From Myxococcota bacterium (GTDB taxonomy: Bacteria > Myxococcota_A > UBA796 > JAFGLY01), in contig JAJRWT010000060.1 in the NCBI GenBank assembly GCA_024276675.1, forward strand, positions 62,001-126,000: a stretch of 64,000 nucleotides of DNA. The letters are read 5' to 3'. A program made the translations under genes and the position numbers. Within the stretch, counting starts at the first letter, position 1, and every line of letters starts with the position of its first letter. Of this stretch, positions 17,715-27,690 are shown piece by piece. The notes below the pieces were generated by a model, which was given only the letters and a program-made list of their open reading frames with translations, did no database searches and had not been told where the DNA came from.

Positions 17715-18870
17715 TTGCTTCAACGGGCTCGGACAAGCCCTTGATCGTGATGGGACCAGCCCTCTCGAAGCTCAGACGAGGAAGTTGGCCAGGCCCTTTC
17801 CAGAACTTGACCTGCCCACGGGCCATTTCATACGTAGCCACATCCAGCAGCACTTCTCCTGCCCCCGCGCTTCCGCAAAGGCGAGAGGCCAGGTTCACCG
17901 TGTGCCCCACGGCGGTGTAGTCCATGCGCTCTGGTGTACCTATGTTGCCCACCACCACGGTTCCGGAACTTACGCCGATGCCAACCGGAGCCGATGGCAG
18001 GTTCCTGGCGCTACGCTCCCGCCTCCAATGGGCATGGGCCGTTCTCATGCCGGAGGCGCAGGCGAGTCCCCGCAAACTGTGATCCCCCTGCGCCAGTGGA
18101 GCGCCAAAGAGGACCATGATTTCGTCACCCACGAACTTGTCAACCGTGCCGTCGAAACGGGTGACGCAGCCGACCATGTTGCTAAGGTAGGAGCTTAGCA
18201 TATCCTGCACCTTCGCGGGATCCAGGTTCCGCGACAGGGACGTAAAACCACGAAGATCGGCAAAGAGAACAGTGATCATGCGGCGATCTGCCCGCGTGAA
18301 GTCTTCCGTGGGGCGAGCGAGCATCTCCTGTATCACCGAGTTGGGCACATATCGGGCGAAGGTGTTCTCCAACCAACGTAGATGGGTGATGTCCTGCCCC
18401 ACGACATTGACATGGCCACCCTTGACCGGGCTGGCCACGAACCTGAGGACGGCAGGACCCATCGGTCTGCTTCCAGGGGAGGAGGGAAGGCGATCCGGAG
18501 AAAGCCCCTGGCATTCCAGTTCCTTGACACAGGAGTTGTTGGACGAACGCGCAGCGCTTGCAAGACTGACGAGAAAACGCTCCCCCAGCGGCCCGGAGTC
18601 CAGCCCATCCAGGGGCAATCCCCTGGCCTTCCTACGGTCCGTGATGCCAAGAAGGCGGACCATGTGACGATTGATGTAGGTGACGCGATCGTCGGCACCC
18701 ACTTGCAGCACCATTTCCTCGACTCCCACCATGGTGCGCCCCAGGGAGTCCCCGGAACCGAGCATGACGGTCCCACGCATGAGCAACCGATCCAGCTCCG
18801 CCTTGAGCCTGGCGTTTTCGGCCATCAACGCCTGCATACTGCTGCCGCCCTGGTTGTTTTCCATGGCCAT
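17701..18870 (-). CDS. PAS domain - class III adenylate/guanylate cyclase
   Basis: 389 aa. A short N-terminal coiled coil (AENARLKAELDRLLMR) precedes a PAS domain (MVLQVGADDRVTYINRHMVR to about residue 165), then a class III cyclase domain from about 195. Metal-binding Asp residues are present in LFADLRGFTS (Asp 205) and VDKFVGDEIM (Asp 249). The Lys 245 in that motif, the DYTAVG Asp, and the Asn/Arg pair of TVNLASR (transition state) are all kept, so it should be active and most like an adenylate cyclase. No membrane segment is seen. Product cAMP would act in the cytoplasm. It lies immediately downstream of the kinase-FGE gene on the same strand (50 bp), suggesting a shared signalling unit. 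Confidence 0.92.
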   Translation of the reverse strand: MAMENNQGGSSMQALMAENARLKAELDRLLMRGTVMLGSGDSLGRTMVGVEEMVLQVGADDRVTYINRHMVRLLGITDRRKARGLPLDGLDSGPLGERFLVSLASAARSSNNSCVKELECQGLSPDRLPSSPGSRPMGPAVLRFVASPVKGGHVNVVGQDITHLRWLENTFARYVPNSVIQEMLARPTEDFTRADRRMITVLFADLRGFTSLSRNLDPAKVQDMLSSYLSNMVGCVTRFDGTVDKFVGDEIMVLFGAPLAQGDHSLRGLACASGMRTAHAHWRRERSARNLPSAPVGIGVSSGTVVVGNIGTPERMDYTAVGHTVNLASRLCGSAGAGEVLLDVATYEMARGQVKFWKGPGQLPRLSFERAGPITIKGLSEPVEAIRLR

Positions 18871-18920
18871 GCTCCTCCCTTTGGCCTTTCACGGGAAAGG
18901 CCAAAGGGTCCAAGATGCGA

Positions 18921-21602
18921 TCATTCTTCCACAACAAGCACCAATCTGAAACCCAGGCCCGGTTTCTTGAAACGGGGGTTTTCCTTTCTACGAGCGGAGA
19001 GCCGCATTCGCTCGGGATGGCTACGCCACCCGCCTCCCCTGCAAACACGTTCCAGGCCCGCCGGAGGCCCGATGGGATCTTGAACCTTCAGGATATCGTA
19101 CTCTTCGTACCAATCCGCGCACCACTCCCAGACGTTGCCGTGAACGTCGAACAGCTTGAATGGATGGTCGGGGAAACTTTTTCCGGGAGGTGAGGCCACG
19201 GGGTGGGTGGTTCCGTCTGAATTGCTGAAGTACCAGGCCACGCCGGCCACGTCCTGCTCTCTGTTGCCGCACCAGAAAGCCGTATGGACACCTCCGCTGG
19301 CAGCAGCTTCCCACTGGGCTTCGGTGGGAAGCTTCGCTCCCAGCCAGGCAGCGTAGGCCGATGCCTCGAACCATGTCACCTCGCTGACGGGCAAATCGCC
19401 CTGACAACCAGGACAGTTGTAGGGATCGAAGGCAGCGTATTCGTCCACCGTGACCTCGTGCCTCAGCATCCGGAAAGGCGACAGGTTCACCTGGTGGTAG
19501 TCTTCATCGTCGGCGCATTTCCAGGCTGCCCTGGCGGGCTCGCCACATCCGATGAAGAAGCTGCCTTCTATCACGGGGCTCCATTGTGACGAATCCAGGG
19601 GATCCAGGGGATAGGGGGCGTCTCTGGAACGCAGGGAGACCAGGAGACGATCCCACACTTCCTGAAAATCGCCGGTCCCGGCCGAAGCTCGCTCGAACCC
19701 GGTTACCATGGCGCCAAACAGGCTCTCCGGCTCCGGAATCGTTCCATCACTCCAGACAAAAGGGTGCAGGAGGTCGACAACCCTGGCCATCACCCAGGCA
19801 CGATCAGCCTCCGGCAAGGTGTCCCAGGCCCTGGAGAAGATCTGGTCTCTCTCGGGCGGTTCCCGCAAGTTGAGAATACTCATCAGGCGCTCGCCACCAT
19901 AGCCGAACTCCTCGTTCAACCTGACCAACGCCAGCAGCGCCGCCCCCCCTTCTCCACCTTCGACCGTGGCCGTCAGGTTGCTCTCCATCCTGTTCCGCTC
20001 ACTGGCGGCTGCCCGGGCCTGGTTGTCGAGGATCTCCAGGTAGTCGTGTCGTACCACCAGCGTGGCAATGACAAGCACAAAAAAGGCAAATGCCACGGCC
20101 ACGGACAGTGCCTTGTTCTTGTCGACAAAGCGCTTGAGGATCTCCCATGAGCTGTACTCGTAGGCCTCGACACGCTCCCCCGACAGGAAGCGGTTCAGGT
20201 CGTCCGACAGCTTTCCTGCATCGGGGTACCGGCCTTCCCTTGAAACACACAGGCAACGATCCAGCACGGACAGCAGTTCGGGGGGAATTCCGGGGCATCG
20301 CTCCTGGGCAGGGACCAAGCCCCCTTCGCGTACCTTGTTGATTATCTCGATGGGATTACTGCCCAGGAACGGAGGCCGCCCCGTGAGGAGATGGTAGAGG
20401 ACGGCGCCCAGAGACCACACGTCCGAGCGTTCGTCCACTTGTTCCAGCTTTCCCCAGGCCTGCTCCGGTGCCATGTAGCTGGGCGTGCCCAGGTAGCGAG
20501 CCACGGTCCTTGCACCCTTCGGATCGTCCACCAGGTCGATGCCGGGGGACAAGGCGGAACCGGAGAAGTTCTCGCTTCCGGACACCTTGGCCAGCCCCCA
20601 GTCGATCACCAGGGTCTCACCGAACTCGCCCACCATGACGTTCTGGGGCTTTATGTCTCGATGAATGACTCCATGGCCATGGGCGAAGGCCACTGCATGG
20701 CAGAGTTCGGCCATGTGCGGAAGCAGTGCCAGTCTCTCCCTGAGATTCTCGCAGGCTTCGATGGCCCGCTCCAGGGTCTTGCCACGGACGAGCCTCATCG
20801 TGTAATAGAGCGTACCGTCGCTGCTCTTGCCCAGCTCGTACACCGGCACGATGTTTGGATGTTCCAGTTGGCCGGTAATACGAGCCTCACGCAGGAATCG
20901 CCCGTAGAGAACGCTCTCTGGCGTAGCCCTGGGCTCCATGAAATCCGAGCCAACCTCCTGCGTGCTGCCAGATGGGTCCTGGGCCACCAGCAGCTCCTTC
21001 CTGGCGACCACGCGGCCAATATGCCGGTCCAACTCCAGCAGCACCCTGCCCATGCCCCCGGCGCCCAACTGTGCGTCGACGACATCTGTTGCGCGCTGAC
21101 AGACACCATCCGATTCGAGAAAGTTTTTGTCGATGGGAACGTATCGCCCCTCCTGCTCCCTCGAGATACGCTCCTCTGAAGTCACTGGGACGGAAGCTTG
21201 CGGGAAAGGTGGCGAAGCATCTTCCTGGGAGCCAATGGAACCTGGTGGTTCTGCATCGCTCGGAGCCTGCTCCACATGTTCCCGCTTTCCACCCACGCCT
21301 TCGACCATGATGGAACGAAGAAGCTCCCGCGATGAACTCAGAAGGCTCTCCTCCACGGACAGGCCGCCAATGGGGGGCAACGACGCCTGCCGGACAACCC
21401 GGTGGGCTGCCAGGGCCTTTTCCACCATCCGCTGGACCATGGAGCGATCCTCCGAAGAAATGGCCCCGGATTCCACCAATCTGTCAGGGAGGCTCCTGGA
21501 AGGTTCGATGCTCCAGGCAGCAGCCACGTCAAGAAAACGCTCGGGAGACACAATGCCCACTTGCACACACAGAACACCGAAAAGAAGCTGACTGTCATTC
21601 AT
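18921..21602 (-). CDS. Ser/Thr kinase - transmembrane - FGE-like receptor (copy 1)
   Basis: 893 aa from ATG 21602, chosen because MNDSQLLFGVLCVQVGIVSP aligns with the start of its paralogue at 26696. Order: an N-terminal helical domain (1-75); a low-complexity linker; a Hanks-type kinase (about 175-475) with GAGGMGRV glycine loop, VARKELL (catalytic Lys), VIHRDIKPQN, IDWGLAK in place of DFG, and GTPSYMAPEQAWG; one transmembrane helix (about 499-517, KALSVAVAFAFFVLVIATLV); an extracytoplasmic spacer; and a C-terminal FGE/SUMF1-like domain (HEVTVDEYAAFDP, LPTEAQWEAAASGGV, FDVHGNVWEWCADW, CRGGGWRSHPERMRLSARR). The kinase is cytoplasmic and the FGE-like domain outside. FGE folds can convert Cys to formylglycine or act as sensors, and which applies here is not clear. 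Confidence 0.93.
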   Translation of the reverse strand: MNDSQLLFGVLCVQVGIVSPERFLDVAAAWSIEPSRSLPDRLVESGAISSEDRSMVQRMVEKALAAHRVVRQASLPPIGGLSVEESLLSSSRELLRSIMVEGVGGKREHVEQAPSDAEPPGSIGSQEDASPPFPQASVPVTSEERISREQEGRYVPIDKNFLESDGVCQRATDVVDAQLGAGGMGRVLLELDRHIGRVVARKELLVAQDPSGSTQEVGSDFMEPRATPESVLYGRFLREARITGQLEHPNIVPVYELGKSSDGTLYYTMRLVRGKTLERAIEACENLRERLALLPHMAELCHAVAFAHGHGVIHRDIKPQNVMVGEFGETLVIDWGLAKVSGSENFSGSALSPGIDLVDDPKGARTVARYLGTPSYMAPEQAWGKLEQVDERSDVWSLGAVLYHLLTGRPPFLGSNPIEIINKVREGGLVPAQERCPGIPPELLSVLDRCLCVSREGRYPDAGKLSDDLNRFLSGERVEAYEYSSWEILKRFVDKNKALSVAVAFAFFVLVIATLVVRHDYLEILDNQARAAASERNRMESNLTATVEGGEGGAALLALVRLNEEFGYGGERLMSILNLREPPERDQIFSRAWDTLPEADRAWVMARVVDLLHPFVWSDGTIPEPESLFGAMVTGFERASAGTGDFQEVWDRLLVSLRSRDAPYPLDPLDSSQWSPVIEGSFFIGCGEPARAAWKCADDEDYHQVNLSPFRMLRHEVTVDEYAAFDPYNCPGCQGDLPVSEVTWFEASAYAAWLGAKLPTEAQWEAAASGGVHTAFWCGNREQDVAGVAWYFSNSDGTTHPVASPPGKSFPDHPFKLFDVHGNVWEWCADWYEEYDILKVQDPIGPPAGLERVCRGGGWRSHPERMRLSARRKENPRFKKPGLGFRLVLVVEE

Positions 21603-21625
21603 TGTTGCGGTCATTTTTTGTGCTC

Positions 21626-21655
21626 TTGACCAATCCTGCGAGCTTGTTCTATGAT
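21626..21655 (+). promoter_or_regulatory. Putative sigma70 promoter for the DUF5916 gene
   Basis: TTGACC (21626-21631), an 18-bp spacer and TATGAT (21650-21655), close to consensus. The -10 box overlaps the first ATG codons of the open frame at 21651, so that ATG would lie outside the transcript. This supports a later start. Confidence 0.5.
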
Positions 21656-21746
21656 GCGCAGTTCAACAATTCTCCGATGTTCGGTATCTCCATGCCAACT
21701 TGACGGCCAGTCAGGCAGAGATTGCGCATTCTCGCGGGAGATGGAA

Positions 21747-23846
21747 ATGCCAGCCCTTCCAGTCCTTGATCTCCCCATGGCATCAGGAGCCGGCATCCAG
21801 GTGGACGCGAGGGCAGACGAAGAAGCCTGGGCAGAGGCCGCCTCTTTTTCGGGGTTCATCACCTATGAACCAGTTCCCGGCAAACCAGCCACACATGACA
21901 CCACCGGAAGAATCCTCATCACCAACGAAGGAGTGCACCTCTTCATCGAGGCCCACGACCCGGAACCACGTAGGATATACACCGGGCTCGGCCGTCGAGA
22001 CACCCGCTTTGAAGACGACTACCTGACAATCTACCTTGATACCGATGGCAGCGCCCAACGCGCCTATGTCTTCATCGTCAACCCCCACGGTGTTCAATCC
22101 GACGGCATACGGGTCGCCGGTACCAATTCCTACGACCTGGCCTGGGACACCATCTGGCAGAGCGCCGCCACCATCACCAGGGACGGCTTCCAGGTAGAAA
22201 TCTCCATACCCTGGCGAAGCATACGCCATCCGGCCGACTGCGACCAGATGGGCCTGTTCGTCACACGCTACCATTCGAGACTGGGTGAAAAAAGCAGTTG
22301 GCCCGTCAAAAATCCAAACATTCAGGGCCTCTTGCTCCAGGAGGCAAGGCTCAACGGACCTGGCAGGATCCCCAGGAACGCCGGGCTGGACCTGATACCG
22401 GAGATCACCTTTGGCACCACCCAGGACGGTCTCTCCCAAGACCGACTGGCCTGGAACGGCATCGCTCCAGGCCTTAGCGTGAGATACGCCCCCAGCCCCC
22501 ACCTCACCTTGATGGGCACCGCGAACCCCGACTTCTCCCAGGTGGAATCCGACAGCTCCCAGATCGACATAAACCGGCGCTACGCGCTCTACTGGGAAGA
22601 AAAACGCCCCTTCTTCCTTGAAGGGCAGGAATGGTTCGAAGACCAGTTCGGCGAGGTGATCTACACCCGTTCCATGGACTCCCCCTACTATGGAGCCCGT
22701 GCAACGGTGGAAAGTGGCCGATGGTCCGTTGCCGCGCTGCACGTAATGGATGCGACGCCCACTGAAAGTGTCTCCGAAGGAGGCGGTTGGAGCCCGGACG
22801 ACATGGCGGACAACCCGGCACTGGAGACCGTGGCCCGCGTTCGGCGAGGCATGGGCAAGGACAGCTTCCTGGGAGCGCTGTTCTCTGATCGCACGATGCT
22901 CGGCGTGGACCTTTCCAACCGCATGGGAGGCCTGGATGGTTGGGTAAGACTCTCAGACAAGTGGGCTGTCTCCGGGAGTTCTCTTGCCTCCTGGACCCGC
23001 TTCGCAGAAGGCGACGACCGAACCGGACTTGCCGAAAACCTGGAGCTGGCGTACGATAGCAAGCCGATAGCTCTAGGTACCAAGGGCGAATACCTGGGCC
23101 CGGATTTCAGGGCAGAAAATGGCTATATCGTTCGTTCCGACTCCATGGGCGGCAACACGTGGTTCAAGTGGCGCCTCTACCCTGACAAGCGGGTACTCAG
23201 GCGAATCGCGATTGTACCGCTGGACCTGGACTACTACTGGTACACCGGCGGCAGCCTCCGGGACCTGGTCTGGATTTCCCACCTGGACCTGATGCTCATC
23301 AACAGCTTTGGAATCTCGCTGGGGTGGGTCCAGGGCGGCGAGGACTTCCACGATACCTGGCTTCCCTACTACGGGCCTGGCATCTACATAAATGGCTCCC
23401 CCTCCAAGTGGCTCACCGGATGGCTGCGCCTGAGAACCGGCACGGCTCCCTACTACCTGGCCGAGCCGGCATGGTCCGGCTGGTCCAACTCCGCCTCGAC
23501 GGAGATGGAACTCAGGCCTTGGAGCCACCTTATTCTTGGCCTCTCCGGAACACTGGAGGACTTCTTCACCGAGGCAGGTGGCGACAAGATGTACCGGGCC
23601 ACGGTGAGCCGGGCCAAGCTGGAGCTTTTCGCCGACAGGCAGCTATGGGCCAGGTTCATCGCAGACCTGAAATCGACAATCACCTATGCCGAAGAGCCCA
23701 ACACCGACTCCGTCCTCCAGTTGGAATCTCTGCTGGCATGGGAACACGCCCCCAGCCGGACCTTGTACCTGGGGGGCCTGTACTGGTTCACCGATCCTGT
23801 ACAGTGGCAGGTTTTTGCAAAAGCCTCCTGGGTGTTCCAGCTCTGA
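21747..23846 (+). CDS. DUF5916 outer-membrane beta-barrel protein with CBM9-like N-terminal domain
   Basis: About 699 aa from ATG 21747 (GGGAG six bases upstream; the frame opens at 21651, but that codon lies in the -10 box). Residues about 15-200 form a carbohydrate-binding-module-9-like domain (DARADEEAWAEA, DDYLTIYLDTDGSAQRAYVF, WQSAATITRDGFQVEISIPW). The hallmark of the DUF5916 family follows (NPDFSQVESDSSQIDINRRY, EEKRPFFLEGQEWF), then an alternating aromatic beta-barrel to the C-terminus WQVFAKASWVFQL. It should be an outer-membrane protein, yet no signal peptide is visible at any start. It sits between the two kinase-FGE genes and is divergent from copy 1. Confidence 0.85.
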   Translation: MPALPVLDLPMASGAGIQVDARADEEAWAEAASFSGFITYEPVPGKPATHDTTGRILITNEGVHLFIEAHDPEPRRIYTGLGRRDTRFEDDYLTIYLDTDGSAQRAYVFIVNPHGVQSDGIRVAGTNSYDLAWDTIWQSAATITRDGFQVEISIPWRSIRHPADCDQMGLFVTRYHSRLGEKSSWPVKNPNIQGLLLQEARLNGPGRIPRNAGLDLIPEITFGTTQDGLSQDRLAWNGIAPGLSVRYAPSPHLTLMGTANPDFSQVESDSSQIDINRRYALYWEEKRPFFLEGQEWFEDQFGEVIYTRSMDSPYYGARATVESGRWSVAALHVMDATPTESVSEGGGWSPDDMADNPALETVARVRRGMGKDSFLGALFSDRTMLGVDLSNRMGGLDGWVRLSDKWAVSGSSLASWTRFAEGDDRTGLAENLELAYDSKPIALGTKGEYLGPDFRAENGYIVRSDSMGGNTWFKWRLYPDKRVLRRIAIVPLDLDYYWYTGGSLRDLVWISHLDLMLINSFGISLGWVQGGEDFHDTWLPYYGPGIYINGSPSKWLTGWLRLRTGTAPYYLAEPAWSGWSNSASTEMELRPWSHLILGLSGTLEDFFTEAGGDKMYRATVSRAKLELFADRQLWARFIADLKSTITYAEEPNTDSVLQLESLLAWEHAPSRTLYLGGLYWFTDPVQWQVFAKASWVFQL

Positions 23847-23864
23847 TCCCTGTGGCGGTCTCTA

Positions 23865-26696
23865 TCATTGGCGAGCGGGTCTTGGAACCTTGCCAATCTT
23901 TCCTTCGCCGGGGGGGGCGTTCTCTCCCTTGCCGGGGGGAAACCGCTCCTGTGAAGTGCTGGAACCCAGTGGAAGAACCAGCCGCATCCCCACATCCACG
24001 CTGCTGAAACGTGGGGGGTGCAGTTCCCTGGTGCTCAAACGGGCGATGGCAGGATAAGACCTTATCAGGCCTCCTTTCACCATGACCATCACGCCACGGG
24101 GGCCATGGGAGCCGGCCCTGGAGGCTCCGTGTACGCCGGTGATGAGGGGCCAGTCGCCCACCCACTCCCCCGCGTTCCCATGGATGTCCAGAAGACCCAG
24201 GGGATGCTCCAGGGCCCTTGGGCTTGGTGGAACGTCCACCTCGCGCAGGGCGTTGCCTGAATTGAAGCCATACCAGGCGACCCGGTCCAGATCCTCGGCG
24301 GTGTTTCCAGACCAGAAGGCCGTGGAAGCACCCGCCCTGGCGGCGGCTTCCCACTGCGCCTCGTCGGGAAGTTGGACGCCAAGCCAGTTCACGTAGGCAA
24401 AGGCCTCGAACCAGTTCATCCCTGTTGCGGGCATTCGCGAATTGCAGCCCGGACAAGCCTCCGGATTGAACAGTGAGTACTCCCCAACCGTGACCTCGTA
24501 TCGGCCGATCCTGTAGGGTGCCAGGACCACCCTGCGCGGCTGCTCATCCGGCGCACACTCCCAGAGGCTGGCTTCTTCCTCAGCGCAGCCGATGATGAAC
24601 TCCCCCTGTATCACCTCACTCCATAGCCGGGAATCCAGCGGGTCCACCTGGGGTGGAGTTCTGTCGGTTCTCAAGGTATGCAGGAGCCTGGCCCAGAGTT
24701 CATCGTAGCCAGGCGAACCCTCGGCTGCCGCCTTCAGGCCGATGGCGAGCGCTCCCAACAGGCTGTCACGCATCTCCGGAAGCTGGTCCGCGGACAGAGC
24801 GGGCAACAACAAGGCCGCGAGTTCTTTCATGACGGCGCCAGCTTCCCCGGGCGGCAGCGAGGCCCAGGCGACACTCAAGATACTCTCCCGGAAAGGCAGG
24901 TCAACCTTGTCCAGGATATCCAGGATGGCACCGCCATCGTAGCCGAACCTGTGATGAAGCTCCATTATTGCCAACAAAGCCTCACCATTCTGGAAGCTCT
25001 TGACTCGCGATACCAGATCCTCTTCCTGCCGAGCCATGTCGCTTGCCTGGGCAATGGTGGCGCTCTCCACGGCTGCCTTGTAGTTGTGCCAGATCAGCAG
25101 GGCGGAGCCAACGAGCACACTGACAGCCAATACTACCGCGACGCCAAGGGCCGGATTCCGTTGAACAAACCTTTTCAGCAGTTCCCAGGAACCATAGTCA
25201 TGTGAGACCACCGGCTTCCCCGACTGAAAACGCTCGATCTCCTGCGCCACTTCGCCGGCGCCGTCGTACCTGGCGGACTTTTCGGAAGACAGGCATCGCA
25301 TGGCCACCGAGGCGAGATCCCTGGGCGCTCCCGGACACAGATCCTGTACCGGAACCACGGGCTCCGAACGGACCTTGGCCACGATGTCGTAGACATTCAC
25401 TCCATCATGGGGGGGAGAACCGGTCAGCAGCTCGTAGAGGACCGCCCCCAGGGACCAGACATCGGAGTTTTCGTCCACCTCGTCCATCCGACCCCATGCC
25501 TGTTCGGGCGACATGTAGTTGGGTGTACCCAGAAACTCCGCGACGGTCTGCCCGCCGGACTCCACGAGCTGCATCTCCCTCTGTATATCCAGCGCCTTGG
25601 GATCGTCCCTGTTTGCCAACTTGGCGAGACCCCAATCCAACACCACGGTTTCGCCATATTCGCCCACCATCACGTTATGGGGCTTGATGTCGCGGTGAAT
25701 GATCCCACGACTGTGGGCATAGGCCATGGCATGGCAGAGATCCGCCACGTGGGAAAGCAGCCGGAGCCGCTCCTTCAAGCCAGTACAGGAGTCGATGGCT
25801 TCCTTGAGGGATCGCCCCCGGACGAGGCGCATGCTGTAGTAGATTGTGCCGTCCTTCCGGCTCCCCAGTTCGTACACCGGGACGATGTTGGGATGTTCCA
25901 ACTGCCCGGTAATCCGCGCCTCTCGTACAAATCGCTCGATGGCCCCGGCTGATACCGATGACGGAAGACTGCTGAAGCAGGGGGTTCCAGGCTCCGGGTC
26001 GATATTCGTACCACCCACCAGGACGGAAAGCAGCTCCTTGATGGCAACCACGCGCCCCAGGTGCCGGTCCAGCGAAACCAGCACCCGGCCCATGCCCCCC
26101 ACGCCGATCTCGGAAAGCTCTGGGTCCGAGGTGGGAAGCCGAGAGTTGCTGGTGAAGTAGGGCAGCTTCTCCAGCAGGGTGTAGCGGCCTTCAGTCTCGT
26201 TGGTAACGAGTGACAGGTCGGCGGAGGCAGCATCGGTGATGCAAGGGAGGGATGGCTGGAGGACATCAGGCCCGGAGAATATCGAGATGAGTTCTTCGCC
26301 CCTTCCGACTCCGAGATCCCGGTGGGACCTCGAAAGCCCTCCGCCGGGCACGGCCTCTTGTAAATCGTGGAGTACCGGGCTCGACGCCTCCTGGGTCTGT
26401 CCGCCAATGCTTCCCAGGAGAGCGCCGCCCGCCCCCGGGCTGCCCCCCAAGGAGGCCAGGTCCTCGCCCTTGCTCCCCCCATGTGCTCGCAACGCCCTTG
26501 CCACCAGGCTTTCCACCAGCTCAACGTCGTCTTGTGAGAGCAAACCCAGGGAGAGCAGGCGCCGGGAAAGCGGCTCGTCGGGGTTGGCAAACCACGCGGC
26601 GACCGACTCGACGAGCCTGGCCGGGCTGACCATGCCCGCCTGCACGCAGAAAACACAGAACAATAGCTGCCGTTCTTGCCCCAGGTCGTCGCTCAT
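23865..26696 (-). CDS. Ser/Thr kinase - transmembrane - FGE-like receptor (copy 2)
   Basis: 943 aa from ATG 26696. It has the same architecture as the 18921-21602 gene and is clearly its paralogue. Features are an N-terminal helical domain (LLFCVFCVQAGMVSPARLVE), the kinase domain (GVGGMGRVLVSLDRHLGRVV, AIKELL with the catalytic Lys, IIHRDIKPHNVMVGEYGETV, LDWGLAK, GTPNYMSPEQAWGRMDE), one transmembrane helix (ALGVAVVLAVSVLVGSALLI) and a C-terminal FGE-like domain (YEVTVGEYSLFNPEACPGCN, LPDEAQWEAAARAGASTAFW, LDIHGNAGEWVGDW). The final FGE core differs from copy 1 (MVKGGLIRSYPAIARLSTRE), and a 30-residue Gly/Pro/Lys-rich tail is added. It runs convergent to the DUF5916 gene with a gap of only 18 bp. 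Confidence 0.92.
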   Translation of the reverse strand: MSDDLGQERQLLFCVFCVQAGMVSPARLVESVAAWFANPDEPLSRRLLSLGLLSQDDVELVESLVARALRAHGGSKGEDLASLGGSPGAGGALLGSIGGQTQEASSPVLHDLQEAVPGGGLSRSHRDLGVGRGEELISIFSGPDVLQPSLPCITDAASADLSLVTNETEGRYTLLEKLPYFTSNSRLPTSDPELSEIGVGGMGRVLVSLDRHLGRVVAIKELLSVLVGGTNIDPEPGTPCFSSLPSSVSAGAIERFVREARITGQLEHPNIVPVYELGSRKDGTIYYSMRLVRGRSLKEAIDSCTGLKERLRLLSHVADLCHAMAYAHSRGIIHRDIKPHNVMVGEYGETVVLDWGLAKLANRDDPKALDIQREMQLVESGGQTVAEFLGTPNYMSPEQAWGRMDEVDENSDVWSLGAVLYELLTGSPPHDGVNVYDIVAKVRSEPVVPVQDLCPGAPRDLASVAMRCLSSEKSARYDGAGEVAQEIERFQSGKPVVSHDYGSWELLKRFVQRNPALGVAVVLAVSVLVGSALLIWHNYKAAVESATIAQASDMARQEEDLVSRVKSFQNGEALLAIMELHHRFGYDGGAILDILDKVDLPFRESILSVAWASLPPGEAGAVMKELAALLLPALSADQLPEMRDSLLGALAIGLKAAAEGSPGYDELWARLLHTLRTDRTPPQVDPLDSRLWSEVIQGEFIIGCAEEEASLWECAPDEQPRRVVLAPYRIGRYEVTVGEYSLFNPEACPGCNSRMPATGMNWFEAFAYVNWLGVQLPDEAQWEAAARAGASTAFWSGNTAEDLDRVAWYGFNSGNALREVDVPPSPRALEHPLGLLDIHGNAGEWVGDWPLITGVHGASRAGSHGPRGVMVMVKGGLIRSYPAIARLSTRELHPPRFSSVDVGMRLVLPLGSSTSQERFPPGKGENAPPGEGKIGKVPRPARQ

Positions 26697-26837
26697 TTGC
26701 CTGACATACCACCGTCGGGTATTCCATGGCGCGATACAGACGGAATCCACCGGTCAATCAAGGTAGGCTATCACAAGCCAAAATGGACGGCAACTGGAAT
26801 CCAGCCACAGGACACAAGCCTCACGGGAGAGCACCGC

Positions 26838-27584
26838 ATGTGCGGAAGATTTGCACTGGCCGCCCATCCCCAGGCCCTGCGCGTTTTCATCGGACTCTCC
26901 AGGCACCCTCCACTCGTGCGACCCGACTTCGACCTACGCCCCACCCGGCGAGTAGCGGTGGCACGCCAGGCGCCGGATGGAACCAGGCTCCTCCACATGC
27001 TCCGCTGGGGCCTGGTGCCGCGCTGGGCCAGGGATCCCAGGGAGGGCAGACCCCTGATAAACGCACGGGCCGAAACCCTGTTCAAGAAACCATCATTTCG
27101 GGATGCGGCGCGTTTCCGCCGTTGTATTCTGCCGGCCTCGGGATTCTACGAGTGGAAGAGCACGGGGCGAAGTAAGCAATCCTACCTTTTCCGCCCCAGG
27201 GACGGCGGTCTGCTGGCCATGGCCGGGCTATGGGAACATTGGGATCCACCGGTCCGGGCCCAGCAGAGCCTTCCTGGTACGCGGCCCGAACCACTGGAAT
27301 CGTGTACCATAGTCACCACGGCGGCCAACCTGGACCTGGACGGCATTCACCATCGCATGCCGCTCCTGTTGGACCGCCGGGCCATGGACCTTTGGCTCGA
27401 CCCCGCGTTGACCGAAGAGGCCCACATCATCCACCTGCTGCACCCTCCCAGAGAAGGCCTGCTGCAACGAACCCCCACGAGCCCCCGGGACGCACATCGA
27501 ATATTTTCCATGCCCCCCAAGGCAGACCCAGCCTGGGAAGCGCCATTGAATCAATTCGATGCAAGCTCGGCATCCGACAAATAA
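26838..27584 (+). CDS. yedK: SRAP domain protein (YedK/HMCES), abasic-site DNA-protein crosslinker
   Basis: 248 aa from ATG 26838; the open frame begins earlier, but only this start exposes Cys2. All four catalytic positions are visible: Cys2 in MCGRFALA, Asn in LINARAETL, Glu in LPASGFYEWKS and His in IHHRMPLLL. SRAP proteins bind abasic sites in single-stranded DNA and link to them through Cys2 as a stable thiazolidine, shielding the lesion during replication. Length and motif order are normal. It is divergent from kinase copy 2. No LexA-type box was identified by eye. Confidence 0.93.
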   Translation: MCGRFALAAHPQALRVFIGLSRHPPLVRPDFDLRPTRRVAVARQAPDGTRLLHMLRWGLVPRWARDPREGRPLINARAETLFKKPSFRDAARFRRCILPASGFYEWKSTGRSKQSYLFRPRDGGLLAMAGLWEHWDPPVRAQQSLPGTRPEPLESCTIVTTAANLDLDGIHHRMPLLLDRRAMDLWLDPALTEEAHIIHLLHPPREGLLQRTPTSPRDAHRIFSMPPKADPAWEAPLNQFDASSASDK

Positions 27585-27690
27585 GTACTGGAGACCGCAG
27601 CACCTCCGCTGATGCTCCGCCCGAAGAACCACTCCCGGTGCCTGCCCACACGCTTCGCCCACCATCACCCCGACGGAGCCCGAAATATCC

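Noticed and set aside
26697..26837. Longer N-terminus for the SRAP protein
   Set aside because: The protein must start with Met-Cys for its catalytic Cys2, so only ATG 26838 fits.
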